Shown: one piece after another, positions 1-11,544 of the stretch | Position numbering within the stretch: position 1 is the first letter of the stretch | Layout of the letters: every line of letters begins with the position of its first letter | Assembly (NCBI GenBank): GCA_029959195.1 | Contig: CP114118.1 | Span: forward strand, 2,418,001-2,482,000 | Length of the DNA: 64,000 nucleotides | Origin: Dictyophora rubrovolvata | Taxonomy: Eukaryota; Basidiomycota; Agaricomycetes; Phallales; Phallaceae | Direction: 5' to 3' | Program-made: the position numbers and the translations under genes | The notes under the pieces: model-generated | Seen by the model: only the letters and a program-made list of their open reading frames with translations | Told to the model about the DNA's origin: nothing | Database searches by the model: none

Positions 1-727
1 AACGGATTGTAACCCTCTGGTGGGGTAGGGTAGCCCAAAACATGGTAGGGTGGATCTAAGAAAAAAAATGAACCAAACCAAATACATACTATGTGAACCT
101 AGACCCGGCATACCGTATATAACAATCTTTCTCATGTACGCATCCAGCTTGCGCATCACGCCTGGATCAAGAGTGTTACCGAAGGCTAGCAGCGACAAAG
201 GGAGGATGTTTCCTAGCGACCACGCCATTAAAGCCATGCCTCCGCTAGCTCTCCCTACGCTCTCTATCTTGAGCGGTATACTCTCGTTCTCGATGAATTT
301 GACTAAAAATCTAGCTATCTCCGCCGCTCGAGCTTGAAGATAAGTTGTATAATGCTCCAATTTACGGCGATCAGGACGGCTATTTGAACTGTCCATGTTT
401 TCAGAATCTGCAGCGCTGAAATCGAAGGCCGGGTCTAATGGATCTGTATCCAAATCGGTCAGAGGGGTTGAGCCTTGATAACCCCGACGATTCACGAGAA
501 CAAGACGTATGTGGCTTGCAGCAGCAAGTGGAATCAGCTTGTGGAAAATATCTACAACCACAAAGATTTAATAACGGCTCATATCACTGGAAAAACAACG
601 TACGACTATTGAACGAAAAACCATGAAGAACGACCAAAGTTGTGTACGGGATATCTGTGAGGGCCGGAACACCACTGTCATAATAGTAGAACTGCGTCCC
701 GAGCTCATCGATTTGAATTATAGGCAT
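1..727 (-). CDS. alpha/beta hydrolase, partial (C-terminus beyond left edge)
   Basis: Reading leftward, exons are 727-604, 551-114 and 55-1, joined by GT-AG introns of 52 and 58 bases that keep one frame. The start at 727 gives MPIIQIDELGTQFYYYDSG, the usual opening of fungal alpha/beta hydrolases. The oxyanion-hole strand VLHGFSFNS follows, then the first splice restores NSHIFHKLIPLA, then LVNRRGYQGSTPL. The nucleophile elbow is AWSLGN with Ser as expected nucleophile. The second splice restores YDPPYHVLGYPTPPEGYNP, a motif I associate with basidiomycete members. The acid and His of the triad lie outside the window. Substrate unknown. The family call is from motifs; the exact reaction cannot be inferred. 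Confidence 0.9.
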
Positions 728-1454
728 TCTATCCAAGTCGTGTTATGTCGCAGAAATGCCTCTCAATCCAGATTTCTCAGACACCCAAAGCCAACAATAG
801 TCTCCGGTTGTACGTTGTGATGGCTGATTGAAGCTAAGACGCTAGATGATTCGACGATGGCCTTTTCTCTTGCTGCTCTTTTACAGGCACAATGACATTC
901 GGGCAAACTTATTTGAAAAAACCTGATTGGGATAAAAGGGTACACGAGCGATGACATTTTCGCAGTTGTCCGAGAATTTGCTGCGCTTGGACGTCGTCGC
1001 TTATTACTTTTGAGCCCTCCGAAGTCGAATCACACGACACTACACGGCGCATAGCAAGTCAACGTAAAAAGCCGAAATAGCGAACGCAAGAAGAGCGCCT
1101 GCAATTGGCCTGTCAAATTTATTTGTTTTTGCAAGAAATCCTGACACGACACGGGTAAAACATCTTCCTGACCCTCATATTGATATGGGGGCTCACCCCG
1201 GACTTCGTCACAAATCATCATGCTCAATCAAACGTCTCTCGGATATAGCGCGTCCTGTAGAATTGCGAGTCGGCTAACGCCATTCCTTTCGCCTGTCTCA
1301 TATGGGATCCCCACTCTGACACTGCTTTTGTAGCCTCCCTCCCACAAGATCCCACTGGCCGTGCACTCGTGCGAAGCACCCACAGGTATAATTACGCTGC
1401 CTCCTTCCCTGTCAAGTTTTTCCGGATGTCCATCTTCTCTCGCTCCTTCCAGTA
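728..1454. other. intergenic, divergent promoter region
   Basis: Separates the divergently transcribed hydrolase and DUF6534 genes. Short open frames on both strands show no recognisable motif and no splice-supported continuation. I see nothing else supportable here. Confidence 0.5.
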
Positions 1455-3458
1455 ATGGGCGACACGCTTGTGTTGACTATGGGTGTGGCCCTCATAGGGA
1501 CCCTAATATCTGCGGTACTTTATGGCATCACCATCACACAAACATACCTCTACTTTCAAAGATTTCCCAACGACAATGTTCTCATCAAGCTAATGGTGAG
1601 CAGAATCCTGTTTTCGAAGCGCGCTCTAAGTAGTAACTTGGTATGCCAGGTAGCCACACTGTGGTACGTTTCGCCTAGCTGAATAGAATGGAGAGTGGAT
1701 AGCTTGAGCTAAAAGGATATTCGTTGAATCTACAGGGTGTTGGATACGCTCCACCTGTCACTCATTTCACATTCCATGTTCTATTATTTAGTAAGTATAC
1801 TCACCCTTCAACTGAAGGTTTGCTGATCACTCGTATAGATCGCGAATTACAACAATCCCCCTTCATTACAATCCGCTGTCTGGTGAGCAGTTCATTATAT
1901 GTCGAAAAAACAAGCTATCGTTCTTATGCATCTCCAGGAGTTTCAATGTGAGTCAGTAGGCCCCACCAATACAACTTGAGCTCAACGTAGCATTACCCCC
2001 TAGCTTGAAGTCTCTATCAACGTGCGTACCTCATCTCTGCGTTGCTGAAACCGCAGGTTAACCAAGAATGCTAGGGGATTATTGGGTTTATTGTCGAATG
2101 GTAAGAAATTTCCGCCGAGTTTAATTTTCTTCGACTGATTCCTTTTTAACAGCTTCTTTGCGCGGCGTCTCTTACGATGTCCGACCTTTTCTTCGCTTTC
2201 ATCTCAATCTAAGCTGATGATTTATTGCAGTGAGTGGCGGGAGTTGGATGGGCTGGATCCTAACACTGTTAGTGGTAAGTTTTTCACTTTCAAAAGGTGA
2301 TTTGCTGTCAACCCAATGATGTCTCCTAGTGTGGTTTATCTCTCATTCATTTTGGTAAACAAGTCGTGCTAAATATTCCTCGTACTACGTTGACACCTCA
2401 TTTTTTATACCTAGGTCTCGGCGTTTGTGAGTAAACCCGTCAAAATATTTACACAAACTAATATGGTTTCGATCTAATCAATAGACTTCACCGACCGGCT
2501 GTATGCAATTAATCAATTAGCAGGTTTCTGCATAACCTGACATTTTACTAGATTCAACCTCAAATTTTTCGTCAAGTTCCCCGAACTTACAGTAAGTCTT
2601 GAACTGCAATATTTTCCTCAGTTTTTGTTAAATCTAAAATTTTGGTATACTAGTGGATTACCAAAGTCGGTTTAGGCAGTGCCGCTGCTTGTGATTTGAT
2701 TATAGCGACTGGACTGTAAGCGTTTCGATGTCTATCTTTCGTCTTTGTCAATATTGAAAGCTTACAGCTGCTGGTATCTATTTAAATCGCGTACCGGGTA
2801 TCGAAAGTATGTCAAAATACGTAGTGCACCCAAACAATCATAATGATAATTTAGGACGGACTCTCTTATCGTCACATTAATGGTATATACGCTTAATTGT
2901 GGTCTGTTAACTGGGTATATTTCCTGTATTTGAATTTTTAATCTTTTTCCATAATGTGTTAAAACAGTGTCTGCGCCACTATGGTCATAATCATGGTGAG
3001 TTATTGAAAGACTTACGAGTAGGGAGGTTTAAACGCTATTTTAGTTCTCCCTTTTCCCGGAGAGCCTGCTATTCATGGCATTTTTCTGGGTCCTTGGAAA
3101 ACGTTTGTATTAAGTTTTTCGGACTTTAAGCCTCTTCCGCTGATGTCAAAGAAACAGTATATTGTAACAGCTGTGTTGCTATGTGAGTGATAATGCTTCG
3201 CTGTGGGAGCTTTGTGACTAAAAAGATGCTATTATTGTCAGGTTGAATAGTCGGCAATCCTTACGCGGACGACTAGGATATGTTCCTAGTATACCATCTG
3301 ATTTACCTTCAAAATTATCAGTGCCGAACGTTCCTAGAATGAGGAGCTCCTATTATCCCGAAGAAACTGCCACTTTCGACACAACATACCCTCGTCCGCC
3401 CGTGAGCCGGGAATTCTTTGACGGTTTTCGCTCACACTTTAACTGTCATTTAACATAG
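1455..3458 (+). CDS. DUF6534 seven-helix membrane protein, 20 exons
   Basis: A 319-residue protein assembled from 20 exons: 1455-1595, 1650-1663, 1736-1790, 1839-1882, 1938-1947, 2004-2021, 2075-2100, 2153-2178, 2231-2274, 2330-2354, 2415-2426, 2485-2500, 2552-2591, 2654-2715, 2768-2806, 2855-2914, 2968-2995, 3045-3102, 3158-3182, 3242-3458. All phases match and the total is 960 bases. It opens GVALIGTLISAVLYGITIT, continues KLMVATLWVLDTLHLSLIS and IIGFIVECFFARRLLR, and ends with the DUF6534 signature KLYCNSCVAMLNSRQSLRGR before a hydrophilic tail. Several hydrophobic segments suit a seven-helix plasma-membrane protein. The molecular function of the family is unknown to me. Exons of 10, 12, 14 and 16 bases are exceptionally small; the exon 8 donor is the least certain junction. 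Confidence 0.9.
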
Positions 3459-4146
3459 ACCCCCCAACCGGTTTTAACCGTAAGAGTTGATACTATTACT
3501 GAGACAAAACGAGAGTACTACAAGTCAGATCATTACTATACAGTACGCTAGTGTTACCATTGAAGTTCTGTGATCTGATTTTTTTCTGTTAAGCAACAGC
3601 AGCAAGAAACATCATCACTTTCGAGCTCGGATGCACGAGATACAGTGACTGCTATACCAAGTCCTTCTTCGATGGTACCGTTAATGCGTCATCTTGCCGG
3701 CTCGCGGTCAGACCCTTGGATAAATAGGAAATTTCCATAAAAGGAGAGATTTGTTTCTAGTGCATCTAAATTAAGGTTGAGCTTTCAAAACGGAGCTCGA
3801 GCATATTTTTATGGAGTAATATTGTTCTGATCACCGATCTGGGTCATTTGTAGTACCTGGGGCGCAAAAATTCGCATTAGGTATCGGGGATGACAGGTAC
3901 CTTGCAGTGTATGCATTTGGAGAAACAAGGGACATTTTAGTTTCGAAATTTGCATGTTGAGATAACCTTTCAATTTATGTATATCAGCGTGTAGTTATAA
4001 ACATAGCTGGCTCGGTTGAGGCAAAACCGGAGCTAATCACCGTCCACAAAAATCTTGAATGGGAGGAGACTTCCTCGGAATGAATATTATTACACATAGC
4101 CTTCTAAAGAACAGACGCAATACACCATAAATCCAACTCAAAAACG
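3459..4146. other. intergenic, no gene seen
   Basis: About 690 bases between the DUF6534 stop and the tRNA. AT-rich with frequent stops in all frames and no recognisable motif. Confidence 0.5.
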
Positions 4147-4229
4147 AGGTCTTACCCGGATTCGAACCGGGGTCTTGGGAAAACCGACGTTGTCAAAATC
4201 CCAGGGGCTAACCACTACCCCATAAGACC
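4147..4229 (-). tRNA. tRNA-Gln (anticodon TTG) with an 11-base intron
   Basis: Read on the minus strand, the acceptor stem GGTCTTA pairs with TAAGACC. The D-arm is GGGTAGTGGTTAGCCC and the T-arm is CCCCGGTTCGAATCCGGG. The anticodon stem TGGGA pairs with TCCCA; between them lie TT, the anticodon TTG (plus-strand 4194-4196), A, and about 11 extra bases after position 37, the canonical tRNA intron site. Length 83 bases equals a 72-base tRNA plus the intron. The split box A and box B are internal. Confidence 0.93.
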
Positions 4230-4433
4230 GGCGGAAGCTCAATTAGACTTTTGCTTACAGGAGCGAGATTGTGTACGTGGGCCACGTGACATCGCAATTC
4301 TTGCTCTCAGTCTCCCTCTATTTCTTTCCATATGTGTTACTCTCGTCTCAGTATCGACCGCCTCGCATAATCTCATTCCCACTAAAATTGGTATAATACT
4401 AACACACCATCAATCAATTTCTTCGCTTTTTCT

Positions 4434-5826
4434 ATGGCTCCGTCTGCGAATTGGTTGGCGTTAAAGAAGGTCCGTCAGTCCTGCTGCCAGAGAAACATCT
4501 TCCTTAAAGCTTTTGTTTCTCACTGACATTCTTCGATTAGAAGCTAGCTGTAGAAGAACCGGCAAAAGATGACAAGAGACCGAAAAAACTACGCAAAATA
4601 GCAATTTCCTCTGAGACTGTGGAGATTGCGTCAGTGACGTCCACCGCCACCAGCGCTGGTGGGGTTCGGAAGGCGTCATCATTACCTCCTGATCCTTCTT
4701 CAAGTCGCGGAGGGAATCCTGATTCGGTAGAAGCCTTACGACGTATGATTCAGGGAGAAGATTCACATCCAGAATCCCATCTATTGTACGAAGAACGCTT
4801 TGGCTTTTTTTTGCTCCTCTCCTTTGACGCGCGTGGTCTTTTTTGACTGTGGTTTAGACCGGGGAAATACATCTCTATGGATTGTGAAATGGTTGGAATC
4901 GCAGGAGGCTCTGGCAGTACAAACAGATTCTCAAGGAGAAATGAAGATGATGAATCCTCGCTCGCACGAGTTAGTATCGTTAATTATTACGGCGTTGTTT
5001 TATTGGATGAGTTCGTAAGACAACGGGAACGTGTTACAGATTGGCGGACGGCATTTAGTGGTATACGACCGAGCGATATGACAAAAGGTATAGTCTCTTT
5101 TTCATTCCTTTTTCGACTTGCATGTGGAACATATAACATATATACGATACCTTAGCAAAACAGTTTACAGATGTGCAAAAGAAAGTCGCAGACCTGCTTA
5201 AGGATCGGATTCTAGTTGGACACGCTGTTCACAACGATTTACAATGTTTGTTACTTTCGCATCCGCAACATATGACCCGAGATACCCAGTTTCTTGCCGG
5301 TAGACATGGAACTTTGAAGCAGAACCTGAAAGCACAAGAAAACGGTGGCCCTGTGAAACGGAACAAGAAATGGGCATTGCGACATCTTGTTTTACACGAG
5401 TTGGGGATGCAGATACAAGCCGGGGAGCATTCTAGCGTATGTGCAACCCCTTTTCAACATGCTGTCGTTATCTTATTGGAAACATAGGTCATTGATGCTC
5501 GAGCTACAATGGCCGTTTATCGGCTTCATAAGAAGTTATGGGATAAAGGATTTCATCCGCCAAATAAAGACCAAAACGTACCTCAATTGTCTTCAAGTTC
5601 TCTGTCGGAAAACAAACCGATCAATAAAAAGCGTAAGCGCGATGAGGAAACGCAAGAGGACGACCTGGAGGCGAACCGAAAACTTCGGGGGGTTAGTTCA
5701 GGTTTATCGGTTGTTGTCAATCGGCATAAAGGAGGTCAGAAGTCAAAGGAAGTCCTGTCGGGAACTAAAAGTCGAAAGGAGAGAAGAGCAGTAGCTGAAG
5801 ACGATGATTGGTGGACAAAGCTTTGA
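4434..5826 (+). CDS. REX4: RNA exonuclease 4 (DEDD 3'-5' exonuclease)
   Basis: Five exons, 4434-4469, 4541-4785, 4858-5087, 5156-5436 and 5488-5826, give 376 residues in one frame. REX4-type exonucleases trim pre-rRNA in the nucleolus. The DEDD core is visible: [11 protein letters not shown] (first Asp and Glu), [14 protein letters not shown] (second Asp) and [20 protein letters not shown] (last His/Asp block). [15 protein letters not shown] is also typical. The N-terminus and tail are Lys/Arg-rich ([16 protein letters not shown]), suiting nuclear import. The start is the first ATG, right after a pyrimidine-rich leader. A damaged, truncated copy of exons 1-3 with their introns sits at about 18530-19246. 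Confidence 0.95.
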
Positions 5827-6686
5827 TCAAGACTGCACGAGAGGACAATGTTTCCCATAACAAATATGTCTCTATCATCGGATTCAAGTAGTACTCTACA
5901 TGATGGTCGCTTCACCTATGGCTTGGTATGACATGGATGTACTGAACTCTTCTTTTTTTGAGTGATACAAATAGCTGCGTAAATCTTTACCCAGTGTACT
6001 AGTATCAGGACTACGACAAAGAAACATCAAAATTTTGCTCAGTCTAGAGTCCATTCATTTAGTTATATGAAAGGACTAGATATAATCCCATCTTGAACGT
6101 TATACGAAGATGTCTGCGACCCTGACACTCGGATGGAGAGCCGTGACAATGTCCGAGTAAGCCGAATCCCCCCCTAGCCGGTTTCGACCTCCCTAATTCA
6201 TATAAAACACAACAACATGCCAAATGAGTATTGTCGTGTGTGGATACCTGAAACACTCACAATCGATCGACCTGTATACATTTTGATTAGTCTTGTTGTA
6301 ATACTACTCAGAGCTGAATTATTGATAGCACCTTGTCTTTTGTACAACAATGTATTTGGCTACAGTGGTGTCCTACAGACGGCCAAATACAGCTATATTA
6401 TACGGCCTACACGGTCTTCGTCGGCCCATATAGCCGTCGATTTTAACCATGTTTTTTTTTCTTGATAGTAGGGGTTTTAGGATTTAAGTTCGGGCTTTTA
6501 GGGTTGAGGGGTTTAGAGGTTATGGTTTAGAGGTTGGCTACATATATATTTATGCCAGAGGGGCGATGTTATATTATAATTCTACGAAGGGCAAAATCAG
6601 CCGTCGGGTGCACTTTTGCAGTGCAATACATTCGGAGTTATAACAACGTTGTATAATATTATACTCTCCCCAGCTTTGAATTCCCG
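5827..6686. other. intergenic with degenerate TTTAGGG-like stretch
   Basis: No supportable gene. Between about 6465 and 6535 the sequence has several irregular copies of GGTTTAG / TTTAGGG-like words (TTTTAGGG, GGGGTTTAGAGG, GGTTTAGAGG), reminiscent of degraded telomere-type repeat. The segment after 6600 is the likely promoter of the protease gene. Confidence 0.4.
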
Positions 6687-8284
6687 ATGTTTTCCTCGTT
6701 TATCCTCTTGACTTTGTGTAGTCTGATCACAGGTGGTACCCTGGTCGACGCTGAAACAAGTATAAAACTTACTTCCTCCTTTCCAAATGTACCTTCAAAC
6801 TCAGGAGGCGCTCTAAGTGCCCGAAGTAGTCTTCGAGAGAAATTCCTGCCTATAGGAACCTCGTTAGACGTATGCGTAATCCAGTCTGTTCTTCTGCATT
6901 TCTCACCCTGTCCTTTTTTTAGGCTAGCATTTATTTGGCTAATGTCACGGTTGGGAGGGGTAAATACACTTTGTTTGTTGACTCAGGCAGCGCGTATACT
7001 TGGGTCGGTGCCAACAAAAATAATCCATACATACCTGGTCCAAATTCGATTGCAACTGGTCAAAACGTAACAGTCATTTATGGAACTGGCAACTTCAGCG
7101 GGTTTCAATGTAACAGCCAATTTCGACACCTTTTTCCTTTAGGCTTGTTTTGACTTTAATTTCAGTTATTGATACCATTGTAATAGGAGATAATGATATT
7201 GTTATCCATAACCAACAATTTGGCTCTGCGGTAACGTCTTTCGATTTTGAAGGTTAGGAGTTTACTACATTCAAACTCTCGCAATTTACATCCTCAATTT
7301 TTACTTCTTCCCTTAGGTGCGGATGGTGTTTTGGGCATCGGACCACAAGGTCGAACTTTTAACACTACGGGAGGCAATCCATTCACTCTTGTTCCAACTG
7401 TCACCGATCAGATGATAAAGCAAAATATCATTGGCGAGAACATCACAAGTGTTTCGTTCTCTCCCATTACTACACCTGACTTTGTCGTGAACGGCGAGCT
7501 TGGATTCGGAGGCATTAATTCTTCGAAGTTTATCGGCAACCTCACCGTCACACCTCCTACTAATATCACGCCTGCTTCTACATTCTGGGGCTTTGAACAA
7601 AGTTTGAGGCGAGTAGACAATTGTTTTTAAAGATTCCAGACCAATTGTTGAATTGGCTATCAGCTTCGGGGAATCTCGCATTCCCTTATTGCCGGCCGGA
7701 ACCCCTGGCATAATGGACACAGGTCGTTTCGGGTTTTGCTTCATCAGCCGATTGTACATATATTTGACTTTTTTCTTCTAAAATTAGGGACCACTCTGAT
7801 TCTCCTTGCCCCAGAGAGTTTTGAAAAATATCAAAACCTGACTGGTGCCGTGCTCGACGATGTTACAGGATTACTTCGGGTTAATTCACTCGACAGCCTC
7901 CAAAGTTTGTTCTTCAACATAGGAGGGGTAAGCAAAAGGCCTTTTGTTCTTCCTGGACTAGTATACCTAAACACCAATTATAGAAGGAATTCGAATTTAT
8001 CCCAGACGCTCAAGTGTTGCCTCAGCAGTTTAATCGTTTGCATGGGGGCGATCCCAACGTCTTCTATCTTATCATTGCAAACCTAGGCGACGACGCCTCC
8101 AAACAGACTGGGCCAGGAATGTTTGTGAACGGATACTTTTGGCTGTAAGTCTGGCGCGCACATAATCTTTTCTCTTTTCTCATCAGAGATGAACAGCATG
8201 CGGCACTTTGTAACTTATAATGGAACCGATAGGACAGTAGGCGTTGCGCAGACACAAAACACTTTTAAGAAAATTTCAAACTAG
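6687..8284 (+). CDS. secreted pepsin-like aspartic protease (family A1), copy 1
   Basis: Eight exons, 6687-6869, 6923-7109, 7166-7252, 7317-7608, 7664-7722, 7788-7927, 7984-8144 and 8197-8284, give 398 residues. A hydrophobic N-terminal signal (SSFILLTLCSLITGGTLVDA) predicts secretion. The two catalytic aspartates are in LFVDSGSAYTWVGA (DSGS form of the N-lobe site) and GIMDTGTTLILL (C-lobe). ADGVLGIG and STFWGFEQSL are typical A1 landmarks. Many Asn-X-Ser/Thr sites suit a secreted glycoprotein. The fourth intron (7609-7663) begins GC rather than GT (AG/GCGAGT); GC-AG is the only splice I find that keeps frame. It faces copy 2 at 8632-10243, which has the same eight-exon layout. Confidence 0.95.
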
Positions 8285-8631
8285 TGTATATCTGCTCAAG
8301 AGTGAATGTAGAATCAATGATACACTTGGAAATTTTTACAAGGTAGAATGATCATCATTTTCGTTAGTAAGACGGTCCTTCCGGTCGGGAGTCTGCGGTA
8401 GTTGATGCGGTGCGTAGTCACGGTGCTCCAGTAACGTAAGAAAAAACTGGCGTAGATTGGATACAAAGGGCTTGTCTGTCGGAGTCGCTCCATGATCAAT
8501 TTTTCTCATACAACTAATATTGAGTCCATTGATTACTAAATTTAGCGTACAACAGTCGTACTAAATATATAGTATGTATGTATTTCGTAGTTCTGATTCT
8601 CTCGTTGCACTTGCACTGTTAATTACATGCG

Positions 8632-10243
8632 CTAAGTGAAGGTATTCTTTGTTTGTGCAACGCCAACGACCTTCCTAGTACCATCGTAGGTGACATAGTG
8701 TCTCATTCTAGAAACCAAAAAGGCACGATTCACAAGTGGGCAGGGATTGGTCGTTATAAATGACTTACAGCCAGAAATAACCATTGACAAACATTCCCGG
8801 GCCAGAAGGCTCGTTAGCGGCATCCCCGAGGTCTGCAAAAAGAAGATAAAAGACCCCTTCTTGTCCACCAATAAGAGTATTGAATTGAGGAGGGAGAATT
8901 TGAGCATTCGGTGTAAGCTCAAAGATGGTCTTTGAAATAAAAATTAGACCAGCTCTATACAAATTACTTAACGGATATTACTCACGCCACCGATGTTGTA
9001 AAAGAGGCTCTGGACGCTGTCCATACTATCTACGCGAAAAAGACCCGTTGCATCGTCGAAAACCGCACCGGTTAAGCTCAAGACCGTGTCCAAAAATGGC
9101 GTTGCCAAAAAAAGAAGTGTAGTCCCTTCAAATTATTTGAATTAAGAAAAAAATTATTTTGGTAAACTACTCGTTTGCGTACCTGTGTCCATGATTCCAG
9201 GTGTTCCAGGTGGAATAACAACTGTCTGTGAATCTCCGAAGCTATCACGCGAGTCAGAAATCAATATTACAATTGAATATAATCCACATACGTAACACTT
9301 TGCTCGATTCCCCAGAACGTTGAAGCTGGGGGTATGTCCGTAGTTGGAACGAATGTCAAGTTGCCAATGAACTTAGTGGGATCAACCCCGCCAAATGTCA
9401 CTTCTCCATCGAGATCAAAGTCTGGTGTTGTGAGGGGAGTTAAGGAAACACCGGTGATATTAGCATCGATAATCCCTTGCATAAGCATTTCGTCTGTGAC
9501 TGTTGGGACGAGTTGGAACGGGTCTGTTCCCGTAGTATTGAATGTGCGATCGGGAGGACCGATTCCAAGGATTCCATCGAAACCTGATTGGAAACATAAT
9601 AAATGAGTATTCGCGGATCGGCTGCCCGACACATCATCTTACCAGCGAACCCAAATGACATATTGGCCACTCCGAATTGTTGGTTTTGAATGACAATATT
9701 GTCGATAATTACTGTGTCGATGACTAGAATACATAATTAATATGCTGGTACCATAAAAAGAATTGTAATCAACGACTGACACTTGAAACCTGTGAAATTT
9801 CCACCACCGTAGGGAACAGTGACATTTTCACCGGTAGCAATAGAATTGGAGCTCGGAATGTATGGATTATCTGGGTCTGCACCAACCCATGTATATGCGC
9901 TTCCGGAATCAACCAAAAGAGTGTAATTCCCCAAGCCGACTTGCACGTTGGCAACATACGCCCCAAACTAAGCAAAGAATCAGCATTTTGGATAATCAAA
10001 GGATGCAATGAGCAGCTTCTTGACATTGAGGGAAGTCCCGATGGGCACATTGATACCTTCATCAGCGAAGTCGCGATTAAATAGTGATCGAAGACGTGCT
10101 CGATCTCGTCGAACAAAGTCATGACCACCATTTGGCAAATTCCTGAGTGTAGAGCTAATCTTTATCGCCTTGGGAGCCAACCCAAAAACGCTATTTGAGA
10201 CAGACAGAAAGAACAATATGAGGGACCTGAAGTGGTTCCTCAT
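8632..10243 (-). CDS. secreted pepsin-like aspartic protease (family A1), copy 2
   Basis: Reading leftward: 10243-10025, 9967-9781, 9723-9643, 9583-9292, 9241-9183, 9125-8986, 8929-8769 and 8707-8632, 404 residues. N-terminal hydrophobic signal (SLILFFLSVSNSVFG). Catalytic sites are LLVDSGSAYTWVGADP and GIMDTGTTLLFLAT. FDGILGIGPPDRTFNTTG and ASTFWGIEQSVT match copy 1 nearly word for word, and all seven intron phases are shared; six internal exon lengths agree, with exon 3 six bases shorter. Here the fourth intron has an ordinary GT donor. The two genes converge with about 350 bases between stops, so an inverted duplication is the simplest origin. Likely an extracellular nutritional or substrate-interaction protease; pH optimum and targets unknown. 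Confidence 0.95.
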
Positions 10244-11544
10244 GGTAAATATTCCTAAACCGTCTCGACACTGAGCTGGAAAGCGCTTTCAGCCATATAT
10301 ATATACTTGTTTGCGCCGACCGATGCCCGTTAACCATCGGACCGCTACAGAGTAATTGAAATAAATGTTATGAAGCATAAAAAGCCAGCTGATCATATTG
10401 GAAAAATATTAATGAAATTGAAAGCTTACTCCAGAATCCTAATGCGCATCAAAGCCAGTAAAGAGTGTTTCGTAAACATTTACCCCTCAAGTAACAATGG
10501 ATATTGAAAAGTAATTGGATGGCGATCGAATTTTTCCCATGTCTCCTTGTTCACGGTTACGTGAGTAGCGCATATCAGACCTTTTCTTAACAATATCATC
10601 AGCTGGGATGAGGGGACAATGCTGTGCTTACAAAAAAGAAAGATGCGGAGCCAATGACCACTGGAAGAAAAGAAACCAAAATCACGTAATAGCGTAACCT
10701 AAACACGCCAGTACTTCAACTGTGTCACTTCCAGATGGACATGCTGATTACCTACCGATCCCTGCCAGGGCCATGAGAATGAGCCGTAGAGGCCTACCGC
10801 ACTGACGCGGCACTTGCGCGTCCCTCGTAAAAAACAAATCCGACTATGAGGTCTATTAATATATGAAAAAAAACTGATTTCAATAAAATCATACTTTGTG
10901 GGGATAATACAGCTGTTTTATGTAAATGAAAAAGGCGATTCAGAGATGTCGTCAATCTTGTAAGCTACCGCAGACTGCCAGTGATGCAGTCACTCATTTG
11001 GACCGCGATAATCTCTGCGAACCTCACCACGGTAGAACCAACCAGTTACGGGATACAGAATACCGCATGTTTCAAAATTTGATGCTCAAACTTGAAGCAT
11101 TGTTCAACTTGAAAGCATTCGCTTCCCTGGTAACCGTGACAATGTGACACTGCGGCCGAAGACTACCTACTTGCATAGCTACTTCACAGCTAAACCTACT
11201 CCTGCTAACATGACTAATTATCAACACTCAGATACTTTCCTGTTGACGCGATTACGACTACCCCAGATTTAGAACGGCGGATCCCTTGCACGTGACAATA
11301 AGTGTCACGTGTGCAGATGGACGGGTTCGAGCTGGCTGAACCGAACTAGGTTATCAAGCCGAGACAGCTCCTGGCTAGTTTAGCCCCAGCCCCTACGGAG
11401 CGGAGAAAATACGGGTCTATGTCATCACGATTGCTCAAATAATTGCCGTAAACGAATCATTCACTTTTCAGATTACCTCATCTTGTGTTGACTAATAGAA
11501 TCCCAACGATTTTCCAGTAACTAGTAACTTGAGGCCCAAGCATC
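10244..11544. other. intergenic, no convincing gene
   Basis: About 1.3 kb. 10244-10330 is the likely promoter of protease copy 2 (TATA-like ATATATATA near 10300). A short hydrophobic frame on the minus strand at about 10640-10800 (RLILMALAGI, spliceable to VVIGSASFFF) is too small to call. The short frame at 10926-11147 has no recognised motif. Confidence 0.4.

Noticed and set aside
438-957. Plus-strand frames at 438-626 and 623-820 and a minus-strand frame at 763-957
   Set aside because: The first two overlap the spliced alpha/beta hydrolase exons on the opposite strand. The third lies upstream of the hydrolase start; its Cys pattern did not fit a Zn2Cys6 domain.
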